Source: Caulobacter zeae
Lineage (GTDB): Bacteria; Pseudomonadota; Alphaproteobacteria; Caulobacterales; Caulobacteraceae
Direction: 5' to 3'
NCBI RefSeq assembly: GCF_002858925.1
Contig: NZ_PJRS01000022.1
Span: forward strand, 248,001-312,000
DNA: 64,000 bases
Made by a program: the position numbers and the translations under genes. Of the stretch, positions 51,914 through 62,045 are shown one piece after another (the first letter of the stretch is position 1; each line of letters begins with the position of its first letter). The notes beneath the pieces are model-generated. The model made no database searches. It saw nothing but the letters and a program-made list of their open reading frames with translations, and was not told where the DNA came from.

Positions 51914-53491
51914 TTAGGGAGCGATCTTGATCGCGATGATGGTCGGGCGGCCGGCGCGGATGATGCGCAGGTTGACGCTCGGACGTTGCAGCTTCTTGGC
52001 CGCCTCGATGGCGGCGTTGACCTCGCCGATCGTGACGACCTGTTCGCCGTTGATGCTGCTGATCACGTCGCCCTTGCGCAGGCCCTTCTCGCCGGCGTCG
52101 GACGTCGCCTTCACGCTGTCGATCAGCAGGCCCTTCACGGCGCTGTCGATGCCGTTGGCCTTGCGGGTCGCATCGTCCAGGGGCGACAGGCTCATGCCCA
52201 GGGCCTCGGCCTTGGGCGCGGCCGGCTTGGCCGGCGCGGCCTTGTCGCCGCCGTCCTCGTTGTCGTTGTCGGCCAGTTCCTTCTCGGTCGGGCGCACGCC
52301 CGAGCGGATCTCGACGGTGCGGGGCTTGCCGCCGCGCAGCACGGCCAGCTTGATGACCTCGCCCGGACGGGCCTTGGCCACTTCGCGGGTCAGTTCCGAG
52401 CCGCTCTTGATCGCCACGCCGTTGACGCTGGTGACCACGTCTTCCGGCATCAGGCCGCCGCGCTGGGCCGGACCGCCCGGCACCAGGTCGGCGACGATGG
52501 CGCCCTTGGTCCCGGCCAGGCCTTGCGCCTCGGCCATCTCGCTGGTGAACGGCTGGATCTGGGCGCCGATGTAGCCGCGCACCACCTTGCCGCCGTTGAT
52601 CAGTTGCTTGGCGGTAGCCTCGGCCACGTCGGCCGGGATCGCGAAGCCGATGCCCACCGAGCCGCCGGTCGGCGAGAAGATCGCCGTGTTCACGCCGATC
52701 ACCCGGCCGTAGATGTCGAACGACGGACCGCCCGAGTTACCGCGGTTGATGGGGGCGTCGATCTGGATGTAGTCGACGAACTGCGAGGAGTTGTCGCCCA
52801 GGTCGCGACCATAGGCCGAGATGATGCCGGCCGTGGCGGTGCCGCCCAGGCCGAACGGGTTGCCGATGGTGATCACCCAGTCGCCGACGCGCGGACGGGC
52901 CTGGTTCTCGAAGTTCACATAGGGGAACGCCGCGCCCTTGGCCTGCGGGTCGATGACCTTGATCACCGCCAGATCGGTGCTCTCGTCGCGGCCGACGATG
53001 GTGGCCTTCAGCTCGCGGCCGTCCTTCATGACGACGTTGATGCCGTCGGTGTCGGCGTCGGCCACCACGTGGTTGTTGGTGACGATGTAGCCGTCGGCCG
53101 AGATGAAGAAGCCCGAGCCCGAGGACTGCTGCTTGGGCGCGGCCTGGGCGTCCTCGCCCTCCTCGCCCGGCTTCTGGCCGCGCGGCACGATGTCGAACGG
53201 CAGGCCTTCCAGGCCCGGGATGCGCAGACGCGCCTTCGGATCGGCCTTCGAGGTCACGTCGATCTGCACGACGGCCGGCGAGACCTTCTCGAAGATGTCG
53301 GCGAAGGACAGCGGCGCGCCGGGCGGCGGGGCGAACATCGGGGCGCTGGTCGCAGACGCACGCACCAGCGACGGCTCCTGCTCGGCCGCGCCAGCCGGTC
53401 CCATGCGCATGCCCACGCCGGCCAGGGCGGCGCAAGCAACGCCGGCCCCCGCGACGGCGCCAACAATGAATCCTGACTTCCGAGCAGCCAT
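51914..53491 (-). CDS. degP: DegP/HtrA-family periplasmic serine protease
   Basis: 525 residues. Signal anchor (SGFIVGAVAGAGVACAALAG), trypsin-like domain with the triad H141 (IVTNNHVVAD), D173 (ESTDLAVIKV), S253 (NRGNSGGPSF), then two PDZ domains (about 310-400 and 430-525), the second preceded by a linker rich in Ala, Pro and Lys. It degrades or refolds misfolded envelope proteins. ATG at 53491 has an AGGAAAG site; a longer frame exists. Separate transcript from the two-component operon that follows, but the neighbourhood suggests common stress control. Confidence 0.93.
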   Translation of the reverse strand: MAARKSGFIVGAVAGAGVACAALAGVGMRMGPAGAAEQEPSLVRASATSAPMFAPPPGAPLSFADIFEKVSPAVVQIDVTSKADPKARLRIPGLEGLPFDIVPRGQKPGEEGEDAQAAPKQQSSGSGFFISADGYIVTNNHVVADADTDGINVVMKDGRELKATIVGRDESTDLAVIKVIDPQAKGAAFPYVNFENQARPRVGDWVITIGNPFGLGGTATAGIISAYGRDLGDNSSQFVDYIQIDAPINRGNSGGPSFDIYGRVIGVNTAIFSPTGGSVGIGFAIPADVAEATAKQLINGGKVVRGYIGAQIQPFTSEMAEAQGLAGTKGAIVADLVPGGPAQRGGLMPEDVVTSVNGVAIKSGSELTREVAKARPGEVIKLAVLRGGKPRTVEIRSGVRPTEKELADNDNEDGGDKAAPAKPAAPKAEALGMSLSPLDDATRKANGIDSAVKGLLIDSVKATSDAGEKGLRKGDVISSINGEQVVTIGEVNAAIEAAKKLQRPSVNLRIIRAGRPTIIAIKIAP

Positions 53492-53634
53492 CTTTCGTCT
53501 TTCCTCACCCACGACGCTCCGCGCCGGGTTCTCGAACAGAACCTAGTTGCACCAGCAATTCGTGCAACGGTTCCAGGATTATCTTTCCTTCATCCTCGCG
53601 GCGTTTCTTGCGGCCTCATCAGGGCGCAATCGTG

Positions 53635-54096
53635 TCATTCGCCCTCGAGCAGTCCCTTCAGCCGCGCTTCTTCCTCCGCAGACAGCGCTTCCGGCGCAGC
53701 TTCGGGGCTGCGCCGACGCCGCAGCAGCGCGACCATCAGCCCCCCGCCGGCCAGCAGAACCGCCAGCGGCGTAAGCCAGAGCACCGCGTTTCCAGCCGAG
53801 AACGGCGGCTTCAGCAGCACGAACTCGCCATAGCGCTGGGTCAGGAACGCGCGGATCTCCGCGTCGCTCCGCCCCTGCTTCACTTGGTCGCGCACCAGAA
53901 GACGCAGGTCGCGGGCCAGCGCGGCCTCCGAGTCGTCGATGGACTCGTTCTGGCAGACCAGGCACCGCACTTCCTTGAACAGATCACGCGCCCTGGCCTC
54001 CTGGGCCGGGTCGGGCAGGCGCTCGGAAGGGTCCGACGCGGCGGCCATGCAGGCCATGGCGGCCAGGACGACGGCAAGGGTGCGGAAAGCCTTCAC
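53635..54096 (-). CDS. ccmH: Cytochrome c maturation protein CcmH (CycL)
   Basis: 153 residues, GTG start overlapping the ccmF stop. Signal peptide (RTLAVVLAAMACMAAAS), redox motif C45-x-x-C48 in EVRCLVCQNESIDDSEA, and a C-terminal helix (AVLWLTPLAVLLAGGGLMVA). It reduces the CXXCH cysteines of apocytochrome c before heme attachment by CcmF. Last gene of the operon. Confidence 0.95.
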   Translation of the reverse strand: MKAFRTLAVVLAAMACMAAASDPSERLPDPAQEARARDLFKEVRCLVCQNESIDDSEAALARDLRLLVRDQVKQGRSDAEIRAFLTQRYGEFVLLKPPFSAGNAVLWLTPLAVLLAGGGLMVALLRRRRSPEAAPEALSAEEEARLKGLLEGE

Positions 54097-56075
54097 GCCT
54101 GCGCTCCCTTGGCTTTCCGGGCGACGCCCATGCGCAGCCGGCGGTCCGACAACGAGACGACGCCGCCCAGGGCCATCACCAGCGGTCCCAGGAAGATCAG
54201 CCGCACCCACGGATTGACATAGGCCCGCACCAGCCAGGCCGGCTGGCCGTTCGCGCCCGCCCGGCGCTCGCCGATGACGACGTAGAGGTCGTCCAGGCCG
54301 CGCGGGCACAGCGCCACCTCCGAGGTCGTCTGGCCGCCGGTGGGGAAGAACCGCCGCTCGGGCTGGGCGGTGCAGACCAGGCCCCCGCCCTGCTTCTCGA
54401 TCCGCACGATCCCGCGCTCGGCCAGGTAGTTGGGGCCTTCCAGCGTGCCGACGTCGGTGAGGGTCAGCACATAGCCGCCCAGCTCGATCCTGCCGCCGAC
54501 GCTGAGGGCCTGGGCGCTTTCCACCTTCCAGGCGGTCTCGAAGCTGGCGCCCAGCACGAAGAGGCCAAGACCGGCATGGGCGATGGTCGTGCCCCAGGCG
54601 CCGCGCGGCAGGCCGCCGGCCCGGCGTCGCACCTCGGCCCAGGGGACGCGGAAAGCCCCCACCCGTTCGAAGAGTTCGGCCAGCGCCCCGCCGATCAGCC
54701 AGAAGCCCAGGACAAGGCCCAGGCTCGCCAGCGCCTTGCGCGGGGTGACCACGGCGTAGGCGACGAGGCCCAGGATCGCGGCGACCAGCAGGGCCAGCCA
54801 CAGCCGGCGCACGACGAGGCGCGCATCGCCCCGCTTCCAGGCCAGCAACGGCCCGGCCGGCAGGATGGCCAGGGCCAGCACCAGCAGCGGCGTGAAGGTC
54901 AGGTTGAAGAACGGCGGGCCCACAGACACGGCCTCGCCGTCCATGGCCTCGCGGATCAGCGGATAGAGCGTGCCCAGAAGCACCGTCGCCGTGGCCGCCG
55001 ACAGGATGATGTTGTTGAGCACGATGGCGCTCTCGCGGCTGACCGGCGCGAACAGGCCGCCGGCGTTCAGGCTCGGCGCGCGGATCGCGAACATCAGGAA
55101 GCCGAAGCCCGCCGCGATCCCCATGATGGTCAGCAGCAGCACCCCGCGCGTCGGGTCGACGGCGAAGGCGTGGACGCTGGTCAGCACGCCCGAGCGCACC
55201 AGGAACGCCCCCAGCATCGAGAAGCCGAACGCCGCCAGCGCCAGGAACACCGTCCAACCCGGCAGGGCGCCGCGCTTTTCCAGCACGATGGCCGAGTGCA
55301 GCAAGGCCGCGCCGATCAGCCAGGGCATGAAGCTGGCGTTCTCGACCGGGTCCCAGAACCACCAGCCGCCCCAGCCCAACTCGTAATAGGCCCAGAAGGC
55401 GCCCAGCGTGATGCCGACGGTGAGCAGGCTCCAGGCCGCCAGGGTCCAGGGCCGCACCCAGCGGGCGAAGGCCGCGTCGACCTTGCCCTCGATCAAGGCG
55501 GCGACCGCGAACGAGAACACCACCGAAAAACCCACATAGCCCGCGTAGAGGAACGGCGGGTGCACGGCCAGGGCCCAGTCCTGCAACAGCGGATTGAGCG
55601 AACGGCCCTCCACCGGCGGATCGACCAGACGGGTCAGCGGGTTCGAGGCGAAGACGGTGTAGGCCAGGAACAGCACGCCCAGCGCCCCCTGCACGGCCAC
55701 CGCCCAGGCCCGCAGGCGCGGCGGCAGGCGCTCGCCGAACACCGCCACGGCCGCGCCGTAGCCGGTCAGCACCAAGCACCACAGCAGCATCGAGCCCTCG
55801 TGGCTGCCCCAGGCCCCCGCCACCTTGTAGAGCAGCGGCTTGGCGGTGTGGGAGTTGGCCGCCACGTTGGCGACCGAGAAGTCCGAGCCGACGAAGGCGT
55901 AGATCAGGGCCGCGAAGGCGCAGGCCAGGGCCGCGAAGGCGCCCAGGGCCGCGCCGCGTCCCGCCCCGGCCAGCACGCCCGAGCGCCGCCATGCGCCGGC
56001 GGCGGAAAGGCTCGTCTGGGCGACCGACAGGGCCAGGGCCAGAACCAGCGCGAAGGCGCCGAACTCGACGATCAT
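54093..56075 (-). CDS. ccmF: Cytochrome c heme lyase subunit CcmF (CycK)
   Basis: 660 residues, about fifteen membrane helices. Tryptophan-rich heme-handling motif LGWGGWWFWDPVENASFMPW and heme-ligand histidine regions such as AVHPPFLYAGYVGFSVVF. It takes heme from CcmE and attaches it to apocytochrome. Four-base overlaps with ccmE before and ccmH after. Confidence 0.96.
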   Translation of the reverse strand: MIVEFGAFALVLALALSVAQTSLSAAGAWRRSGVLAGAGRGAALGAFAALACAFAALIYAFVGSDFSVANVAANSHTAKPLLYKVAGAWGSHEGSMLLWCLVLTGYGAAVAVFGERLPPRLRAWAVAVQGALGVLFLAYTVFASNPLTRLVDPPVEGRSLNPLLQDWALAVHPPFLYAGYVGFSVVFSFAVAALIEGKVDAAFARWVRPWTLAAWSLLTVGITLGAFWAYYELGWGGWWFWDPVENASFMPWLIGAALLHSAIVLEKRGALPGWTVFLALAAFGFSMLGAFLVRSGVLTSVHAFAVDPTRGVLLLTIMGIAAGFGFLMFAIRAPSLNAGGLFAPVSRESAIVLNNIILSAATATVLLGTLYPLIREAMDGEAVSVGPPFFNLTFTPLLVLALAILPAGPLLAWKRGDARLVVRRLWLALLVAAILGLVAYAVVTPRKALASLGLVLGFWLIGGALAELFERVGAFRVPWAEVRRRAGGLPRGAWGTTIAHAGLGLFVLGASFETAWKVESAQALSVGGRIELGGYVLTLTDVGTLEGPNYLAERGIVRIEKQGGGLVCTAQPERRFFPTGGQTTSEVALCPRGLDDLYVVIGERRAGANGQPAWLVRAYVNPWVRLIFLGPLVMALGGVVSLSDRRLRMGVARKAKGAQA

Positions 56076-56566
56076 TTGGCGGTCTTCTCCGCACCGTAGG
56101 ATGGCGGGGGAGCGCCCTCGCCGCGCCACTCGCCCTGCTCCTTGATGGCCTTGGCCACCTCGCGCGGCATGTAGCGCTCGTCGTGCTTGGCCAGCACCTG
56201 CTTGGCGACGAACACGCCGCCCTCGTCGAAGGCGCCGGTGGCGACGATCCCCTGCCCCTCGCGGAACAGGTCGGGCAGGTCGCCCTGGTAGCGCACCTTG
56301 CTGGTCGCCTTCTGGTCGGCGACCGTGAACTCCACCAGGCCGTCGGGATGCTTGACCACGCTGCCGGCCTGGACGAGCCCGCCCAGCTGCACCTTGCGGC
56401 CGGCGGGCACGTGAGCCTCCTGGGCCTGGGCGGGGGTGTAGAACAGCGAGATCGAGTCCCGCATGCCGTACAGCGCCAGCCCGACGGCCAGGGTGGCGAC
56501 CGGCGCGATCGCCAGCAGGATGGTCAGGCGCCGACGCGCCTTGCGGGACTTGGGAAGCAGGCTCAT
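56072..56566 (-). CDS. ccmE: Heme chaperone CcmE (CycJ)
   Basis: 164 residues. N-terminal anchor (RLTILLAIAPVATLAVGLAL), beta-barrel and the covalent heme site H128 with Y132 in VLAKHDERYMP. Carries heme in the periplasm to CcmF. ATG overlaps the ccmI stop. Confidence 0.96.
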   Translation of the reverse strand: MSLLPKSRKARRRLTILLAIAPVATLAVGLALYGMRDSISLFYTPAQAQEAHVPAGRKVQLGGLVQAGSVVKHPDGLVEFTVADQKATSKVRYQGDLPDLFREGQGIVATGAFDEGGVFVAKQVLAKHDERYMPREVAKAIKEQGEWRGEGAPPPSYGAEKTAK

Positions 56567-57675
56567 CGGACGGTCGGGTTCTGGGGAGGGGTGTCGGCGG
56601 CCTGGCGCAGGGCGGCCAGCACCCGAGGCTGGTCCTTGAAGCGCGCCGAAGCGTCCTTCAGGGCCGCGTCGCGGCGGGCGGCGTCGCCCAGCACGGCATA
56701 GGCGCGCACCAGCCGCACCCAGCCCTCGGGATCGTCGGGCGCGGCGGCCAGGCGCTGGGCCAGGCCCTCGACCATGCCCTGGATCATCTCGGGGGTGACC
56801 TCGCCGGCGGCGGCCGCTTGCGGCGCGGCGTCGACCAGGCGGCCGGCCTTGGCGGTGCGGTCGATCTCGGCGGCCAGCACCGGGCGGCGCGGGTCGTCCA
56901 CGGCCAGGTCGGCCAGCACAGCGCGCCAGCCGGCAAGGCCCGCCTCAAGCCTGCCGTCGGCGATCTCGCCCTTGGCCAGGTGATAGCGGGCCGACAGGTT
57001 CGCAGGGTCGCGCTTCAGCGCCTCGGTGAAGGCCGTGCGGGCGTCGGCGCCCACCTGCCCTTCCTCGCTGGTCACGAAGGCCTCGCCCAGTGCGGTCCAC
57101 AGGTCGGTGCGCTGCGGCGCCAGGCGCACGGCCTTGCGCAGCGCCTCGGCCGCGCCGACCGCGTCGCCGCCGGCCATGCGGGCGATGGCGAGGTTGCGAT
57201 AGAGCTCGGGATTGTCCCCGTCCTTGCCGCGAGCCGCCTGCTCCAGGATCGCCACGATGCGCGGCGGATCCAGCAGGGACGCATCCCCGGCCCGCCACTC
57301 GGCCACGCGCCTGGCGAACGGCTGGTCCGGCGCGCCCGGCGCGCCGACAGCAACGTAGAGGCCAAGCGCCAGCAGCGGCGCGGCGGCCGCGGCGGCCACC
57401 ACCACGCGGCGCGAACCAAGGCCCTCCCTGGGCCAGGCCGCGCTCTGGTCGGCGGCGGCCAGCAGGCGGCGGCCGGCCTCGGCGCGGGCGGCCTTCAGTT
57501 CGCCCTCCGCCAGCAGGCCCCGCTCGGCCAGATCGTCGATCTCGGACAGCTGGCGACGGTGCACGGCCAGGGCCGGATCGTCCCCGGCGGGCGCCAGGCC
57601 ACGCGCCGCGCCTCGCAGCACCAGGGCGGCGACGGCGGCGGACAGACCCGCGGCGGCGATCCAGAAGCCTATCAT
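56563..57675 (-). CDS. ccmI: Cytochrome c biogenesis protein CcmI (CycH)
   Basis: 370 residues. Helices at 3-22 and about 90-110 enclose a cytoplasmic loop (LAVHRRQLSEIDDLAERGLL), followed by periplasmic TPR repeats (DNPELYRNLAIARMAGGDAV, GAAEALRKAVRLAPQRTDLW) that bind the tail of apocytochrome c. First gene of the ccmI-E-F-H operon. The thioredoxin CcmG and the CcmABCD genes are not in the window. Confidence 0.94.
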   Translation of the reverse strand: MIGFWIAAAGLSAAVAALVLRGAARGLAPAGDDPALAVHRRQLSEIDDLAERGLLAEGELKAARAEAGRRLLAAADQSAAWPREGLGSRRVVVAAAAAAPLLALGLYVAVGAPGAPDQPFARRVAEWRAGDASLLDPPRIVAILEQAARGKDGDNPELYRNLAIARMAGGDAVGAAEALRKAVRLAPQRTDLWTALGEAFVTSEEGQVGADARTAFTEALKRDPANLSARYHLAKGEIADGRLEAGLAGWRAVLADLAVDDPRRPVLAAEIDRTAKAGRLVDAAPQAAAAGEVTPEMIQGMVEGLAQRLAAAPDDPEGWVRLVRAYAVLGDAARRDAALKDASARFKDQPRVLAALRQAADTPPQNPTVR

Positions 57676-57754
57676 GGCCAGAAACCGATCATGAGATCGC
57701 TGTTAGCCGGAGAAGCAGCCGCCCGTCAGTGAAAAAACGCTCTTAAGGGAGGGA

Positions 57755-59086
57755 TTAGGCCGCCATGGCCGCAACGGCGCGGCGGCGGACGATCTCGGCG
57801 GTCTTCTCGTCGCGCGTATGGACGATGTAGCCGGCGGCGATGTCGAGATAGGCCCGGGCGATCTGCGGGTCGCCGCCCTCGCCGGTGCGGGCCACGTGCA
57901 GGCAGTCCTCGATGTACTGGTCCAGGCGCTGGTTCAGCTTCTCCAGGGCCTTGGTCCGCGTCGAGCCATAGCCGGCCTGGGCCGCGCAGGGACGCAGGTC
58001 CTCGATGAAGGCCAGGGCCGCCGCGGCCCGGCGCACCAGGGCCTCGTCAGGCGCGGCGTCCAGCTTGGGCACGCCCTTGCCGCCGCCCATCTTGCCCATC
58101 ATCGAGATCGGCCGCGACGGCAGGGCCAGGGACAGCTCCTTGTCGGCCGCGTTCATCCGCGTCTCGGCCGCCTGGGCCGCCGACTGCTTGAACTTCGACA
58201 GCCGCTTGCCCCACGGACCGTCCTTGGTCACGTCCACGGCCTGCTCGAACTCGGTCAGCTGGTTGGCGATGCGCTGGGCGCTGGCGGCGGCCTCCCGCCC
58301 GGCCGCCTCGCCGCCGGCGAGGTCGAAGCCACGGACGTGCTCGATGCTGGCCTCGATGTCGGCCAGCATGCGCTCGCCGAAGGCCTTGACCTCCGACGAG
58401 GCCAGGTAGCGGTCGTTGGGACGATCCATCACCGCCGAGATCACCCGCAGGATCCGCCACGGCTCGGGCAGGTGCGCGGCCAGCATCTCGAACATCCGGG
58501 GTCCCGCGTCGCCGCTGATGGCGCAGGCGTCGCGATAGGCCAGGCGCGCCGAGGCCGCCCGCTCGCCATTCATCCGGCTGACCCACTCCGACAGCCGCGG
58601 CAACGCGTTGCGGACGATCACCGACAGGTCGAGATAGTCGGCCAGTTCCGCCGCGTCGCAGAGCTTGCCCACCGCCTCGAACTCGGGCCGCGTGGGCTCG
58701 CGCAGGCCGCGCGCGGCGATCTTGCACAGCTGGTTGAAGACGTCGGGGGCGCCGTTGTCGAGGTCCCAGGGATTGCAGCGCGCCGCGCCCTCGGCCACCT
58801 GGCGTGGGGCCTCGGCCTTCAGGGCGATCCACAGCAGGGCCAGCGCCCGACGCGGGAATTGGGGCAGGTCGGCCGCGCGCGGCTGGCACAGCGGCGCGAT
58901 CGGCGAAAGGATGGTGTTGCGGACGTAGCGGTCGGCCGTCTCGTCCTCGACGATGGCCCGCACGGTCGACAGCGCCCCGCCCGTGGCGTTGGCCAGGGCC
59001 AGCTCGAGACTGCGCAGAGCCGCATCGGGCGCGGTCTCGACCAGCGTCCGGATGATCTGCAATTTTTGCGCGGCGAGTGCGGCCAT
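57755..59086 (-). CDS. Large helical protein of unknown function
   Basis: 443 residues, cytoplasmic, almost entirely helical by composition (LQIIRTLVETAPDAALRSLE at the start, KALEKLNQRLDQYIEDCLHV near the end). A glycine-rich stretch MMGKMGGGKGVPKLD lies at about 325-340. No enzymatic motif or family recognised. It may form a coiled-coil or HEAT-like scaffold. It is a single gene between the ccm operon and a two-component operon. Confidence 0.8.
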   Translation of the reverse strand: MAALAAQKLQIIRTLVETAPDAALRSLELALANATGGALSTVRAIVEDETADRYVRNTILSPIAPLCQPRAADLPQFPRRALALLWIALKAEAPRQVAEGAARCNPWDLDNGAPDVFNQLCKIAARGLREPTRPEFEAVGKLCDAAELADYLDLSVIVRNALPRLSEWVSRMNGERAASARLAYRDACAISGDAGPRMFEMLAAHLPEPWRILRVISAVMDRPNDRYLASSEVKAFGERMLADIEASIEHVRGFDLAGGEAAGREAAASAQRIANQLTEFEQAVDVTKDGPWGKRLSKFKQSAAQAAETRMNAADKELSLALPSRPISMMGKMGGGKGVPKLDAAPDEALVRRAAAALAFIEDLRPCAAQAGYGSTRTKALEKLNQRLDQYIEDCLHVARTGEGGDPQIARAYLDIAAGYIVHTRDEKTAEIVRRRAVAAMAA

Positions 59087-59260
59087 GGATCTCCGCCGGG
59101 AACTGGGGGGGGTCCTGGCAGCGTCAACCATGTTGCGGACGAGGTTAAAACTTTCCGAAACCACTGCTTTTTCAATGCGAGAAGGCAAGGCGAATGGTCG
59201 CGGGGCCTGACGCTCCACCTGTGCGACAGCGCGCTCGCCAAAAGATGGCGTCCGGTAGCG

Positions 59261-60652
59261 TTAACCCTCGGCGCGCGGCAGCGACAGCACGACCCGAAGA
59301 CCACCGAGCGGCGAATCGTCCAGCGTCACCGAGCCGCCATAGGCCCGCGCCAGCTCGTCGACGATCGACAGGCCAAGGCCCGTGCCCGGCGTGTGCTCGT
59401 CCATCCGCTGGCCGCGCTTGAGCGCCTGGGCCCGCTGTTCTGGCGGAATGCCCGGACCGTCGTCGTCGACGGTCAGCAGCATCTTGCCCTCGCCGTCGGG
59501 CTTGGCCTCGGCCCGGATCCTGGCCTTCGACCACTTGCCGGCGTTCTCCATGACGTTGCCGGCCAGTTCCATGAAGTCCTGCCGCTCACCCTGGAAGCAC
59601 AGGTCCTCCGGACAGCGCCAGTCGATCTCCACACCCCGGCCGTCGTTCTTGTCCTGGAAGATCCGCTCCAGCGTCACGGCCAGCTCGTCGAGGATCGGCT
59701 CGACCGGCGTGCGCTCGCCGCTGGTCTGCGAACGGGCCGCCGCCCGCGCCCGGCGCAGGTGGTGGTCGACCTGCTCGCGCATGGTCTGGGCCTGGCGCTC
59801 GACCACCTCGGCCAGAGATCCGCCCTGCTGGCTGGCCTCGGTCAGCATCACCGACAGCGGCGTCTTCAGGGCGTGGGCCAGGTTGCCGACGTGGGTGCGC
59901 TGGCGCTCGACGACTTCCTGGTTGTGGGCCAGGAGCCCGTTCAGCTCCTCGGCCAGCGGCTCCAGTTCCACCGGATAGGGCCCGGCCAGCCGCTCGGCCT
60001 TGCCGCGCCGCACGTCGGCGATCTCGCGGCGCAGGCGGAAGATCGGCTGAAGGCCGAAACGCACCTGCACCACGATGGCCAGGATCAGGCCCGCGCCCAG
60101 CAGCAGCAGCGCGAAGATCGTGATCCGGCCGAAGCGGTCGGCGTCGGCGTCGATCGGCGAGCGGTCCTCGGCGGCGATGAACACCACGGGATCGGGATAG
60201 TTAGGCAGCCGCGCCAGGATCGCCGCCGCCCGCAGCGGCTTGTCCTGCGGACCGTGCATGTCGAAGAACTGGGTCTTGCCCGGGTCGGCGGTCAGCCGGT
60301 CCACCTGGGCGGTGGACAGCATGAGATCGCTGTCGAACAGCGAGCGCGAGCGCTCCACCGCCCGCAGCGACCCGTTGCGCTGGGCGAAGATCGTCCAGTA
60401 GCGGCCCGAATAGGCGCGCGTGGCCCGAATGTCGGTCAGGAACGGGGCCTTCAGCACCCCGTCCTCCACCGCCGAACCGGCGTAGAGGTCGTCAGTCAGC
60501 ACCGCCAGCGACTGGTCGAAGCGGCGGATGGCCGCGTCGCGGAACTGGGCGGTCAGGAAGGCCCCGGCCGCCAGCAGGACGATCAGCGTCCAGCTGGCCG
60601 CCAGCAGCACCAGCCGCCGGACGAGCGAACGCTTGCGGAAGCCGAGCAGCAT
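59261..60652 (-). CDS. Sensor histidine kinase, PhoQ-like
   Basis: 463 residues. Helices at about 13-33 and 178-198; the periplasmic domain carries ARLPNYPDPVVFIAAEDRSP. The H-box is HVGNLAHALKTPLSVMLTEA, with HALKTPL as in PhoQ-type kinases; N-box ELAGNVMENAGKWSKARI and G-boxes VDDDGPGIPPEQ and GTGLGLSIVDEL follow. Third gene of the PepSY-regulator-kinase operon. PhoQ proteins sense Mg2+ or cationic peptides; the acidic sensor patch cannot be confirmed here. Confidence 0.93.
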   Translation of the reverse strand: MLLGFRKRSLVRRLVLLAASWTLIVLLAAGAFLTAQFRDAAIRRFDQSLAVLTDDLYAGSAVEDGVLKAPFLTDIRATRAYSGRYWTIFAQRNGSLRAVERSRSLFDSDLMLSTAQVDRLTADPGKTQFFDMHGPQDKPLRAAAILARLPNYPDPVVFIAAEDRSPIDADADRFGRITIFALLLLGAGLILAIVVQVRFGLQPIFRLRREIADVRRGKAERLAGPYPVELEPLAEELNGLLAHNQEVVERQRTHVGNLAHALKTPLSVMLTEASQQGGSLAEVVERQAQTMREQVDHHLRRARAAARSQTSGERTPVEPILDELAVTLERIFQDKNDGRGVEIDWRCPEDLCFQGERQDFMELAGNVMENAGKWSKARIRAEAKPDGEGKMLLTVDDDGPGIPPEQRAQALKRGQRMDEHTPGTGLGLSIVDELARAYGGSVTLDDSPLGGLRVVLSLPRAEG

Positions 60653-60671
60653 CAGGCGCCGCCGCGCGGGA

Positions 60672-61349
<678 letters not shown>

Positions 61350-61365
61350 ATGGGTTAGAAGCTCC

Positions 61366-61683
61366 TTAGCCCCCGCTGAGGATCTGGCCGCTCTCGGCGT
61401 CGACGATGAAGTCGATGCGGCGGCCGTCGGTCGTCGCCCAGCGGATGCGATAGTTGCGCCCTTCCAGGCCCGCGTCGAGCAGGCGGCCGGGGGTGCGGCG
61501 CGAGATGCGGTCTATGACCACGCTCAGCGGCACCAGCCGGCCCGACTGAACGCCGCCACGCGCCTGGTCCTGCCTGGCCCGCCAGTCGGCGCCCAGGGAG
61601 TCCGGGCCGCGCTGGGCCAGAGCCGCGCCCGGGAGGGCGGCGACGATGGCGGCTGCGGCGAGTATGGCTCGGATCGGCTTCAT
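61366..61683 (-). CDS. Secreted PepSY domain protein
   Basis: 105 residues with signal (AILAAAAIVAALPGAALAQ). The PepSY fold is seen in VIDRISRRTPGRLLDAGLEG and YRIRWATTDGRRIDFIVDAE, ending SGQILSGG. Such small proteins often precede PhoPQ-like systems and may act as periplasmic modulators of the kinase. First gene of the operon, divergent from metE. Confidence 0.9.
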   Translation of the reverse strand: MKPIRAILAAAAIVAALPGAALAQRGPDSLGADWRARQDQARGGVQSGRLVPLSVVIDRISRRTPGRLLDAGLEGRNYRIRWATTDGRRIDFIVDAESGQILSGG

Positions 61684-61793
61684 GGCGTCCGGTTTAGCCG
61701 GGGACGGCTGAATGGAGACTGAACGCGGGGTTTATGAACGGTGTGCGACGTCCTGTCACGGGCCAAGGCCACGCTCCGACGCAATCGGAGATC

Positions 61794-61813
61794 ACATAAA
61801 GATATCTTTATGT
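61794..61813. promoter_or_regulatory. Perfect 20-bp palindrome upstream of the metE promoter
   Basis: ACATAAAGATATCTTTATGT, AT-rich in a GC-rich context, ending six bases before the -35 box of metE. It resembles the binding sites described for SahR, the ArsR-family regulator of methionine genes in proteobacteria that responds to S-adenosylhomocysteine. Palindrome seen; regulator inferred. Confidence 0.7.
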
Positions 61814-61818
61814 CCCAA

Positions 61819-61848
61819 TTGACAAGGCGCGCGACCCCAGGCTTGATA
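61819..61848 (+). promoter_or_regulatory. Sigma70-like promoter of metE
   Basis: -35 TTGACA (61819-61824), 18-base spacer, -10 TTGATA (61843-61848). Transcription would start about 61855, at the first base of the cobalamin riboswitch. Confidence 0.65.
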
Positions 61849-61854
61849 AGGGGG

Positions 61855-62045
61855 TCGTGGTCTGCGGGCGTTTCGCGCCCAAAGCTAAGAGGGAAGCCGG
61901 TGTGAAACCGGCGCTGCCCCCGCAACTGTAAGCGGCGAGCGGCCGTCCGATACGTGTCACTGGCGCCCCGAACTCGACTCGGTGGGGCGCCGGGAAGGCC
62001 AGGACGGCAGCGTTGACCCGCGAGCCAGGAGACCTGCCTCGACAG
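61855..62045 (+). promoter_or_regulatory. Cobalamin riboswitch
   Basis: Core of the class I B12 riboswitch: AAGAGGGAAGCCGGTGTGAA then ACCGGCGCTGCCCCCGCAAC and TGTAAGCGGCGAGC, ending GCGAGCCAGGAGACCTGCC at about 62037. Adenosylcobalamin binding is expected to turn off metE, which encodes the B12-independent enzyme. The region 62046-62171 must hold the expression platform. Confidence 0.95.
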
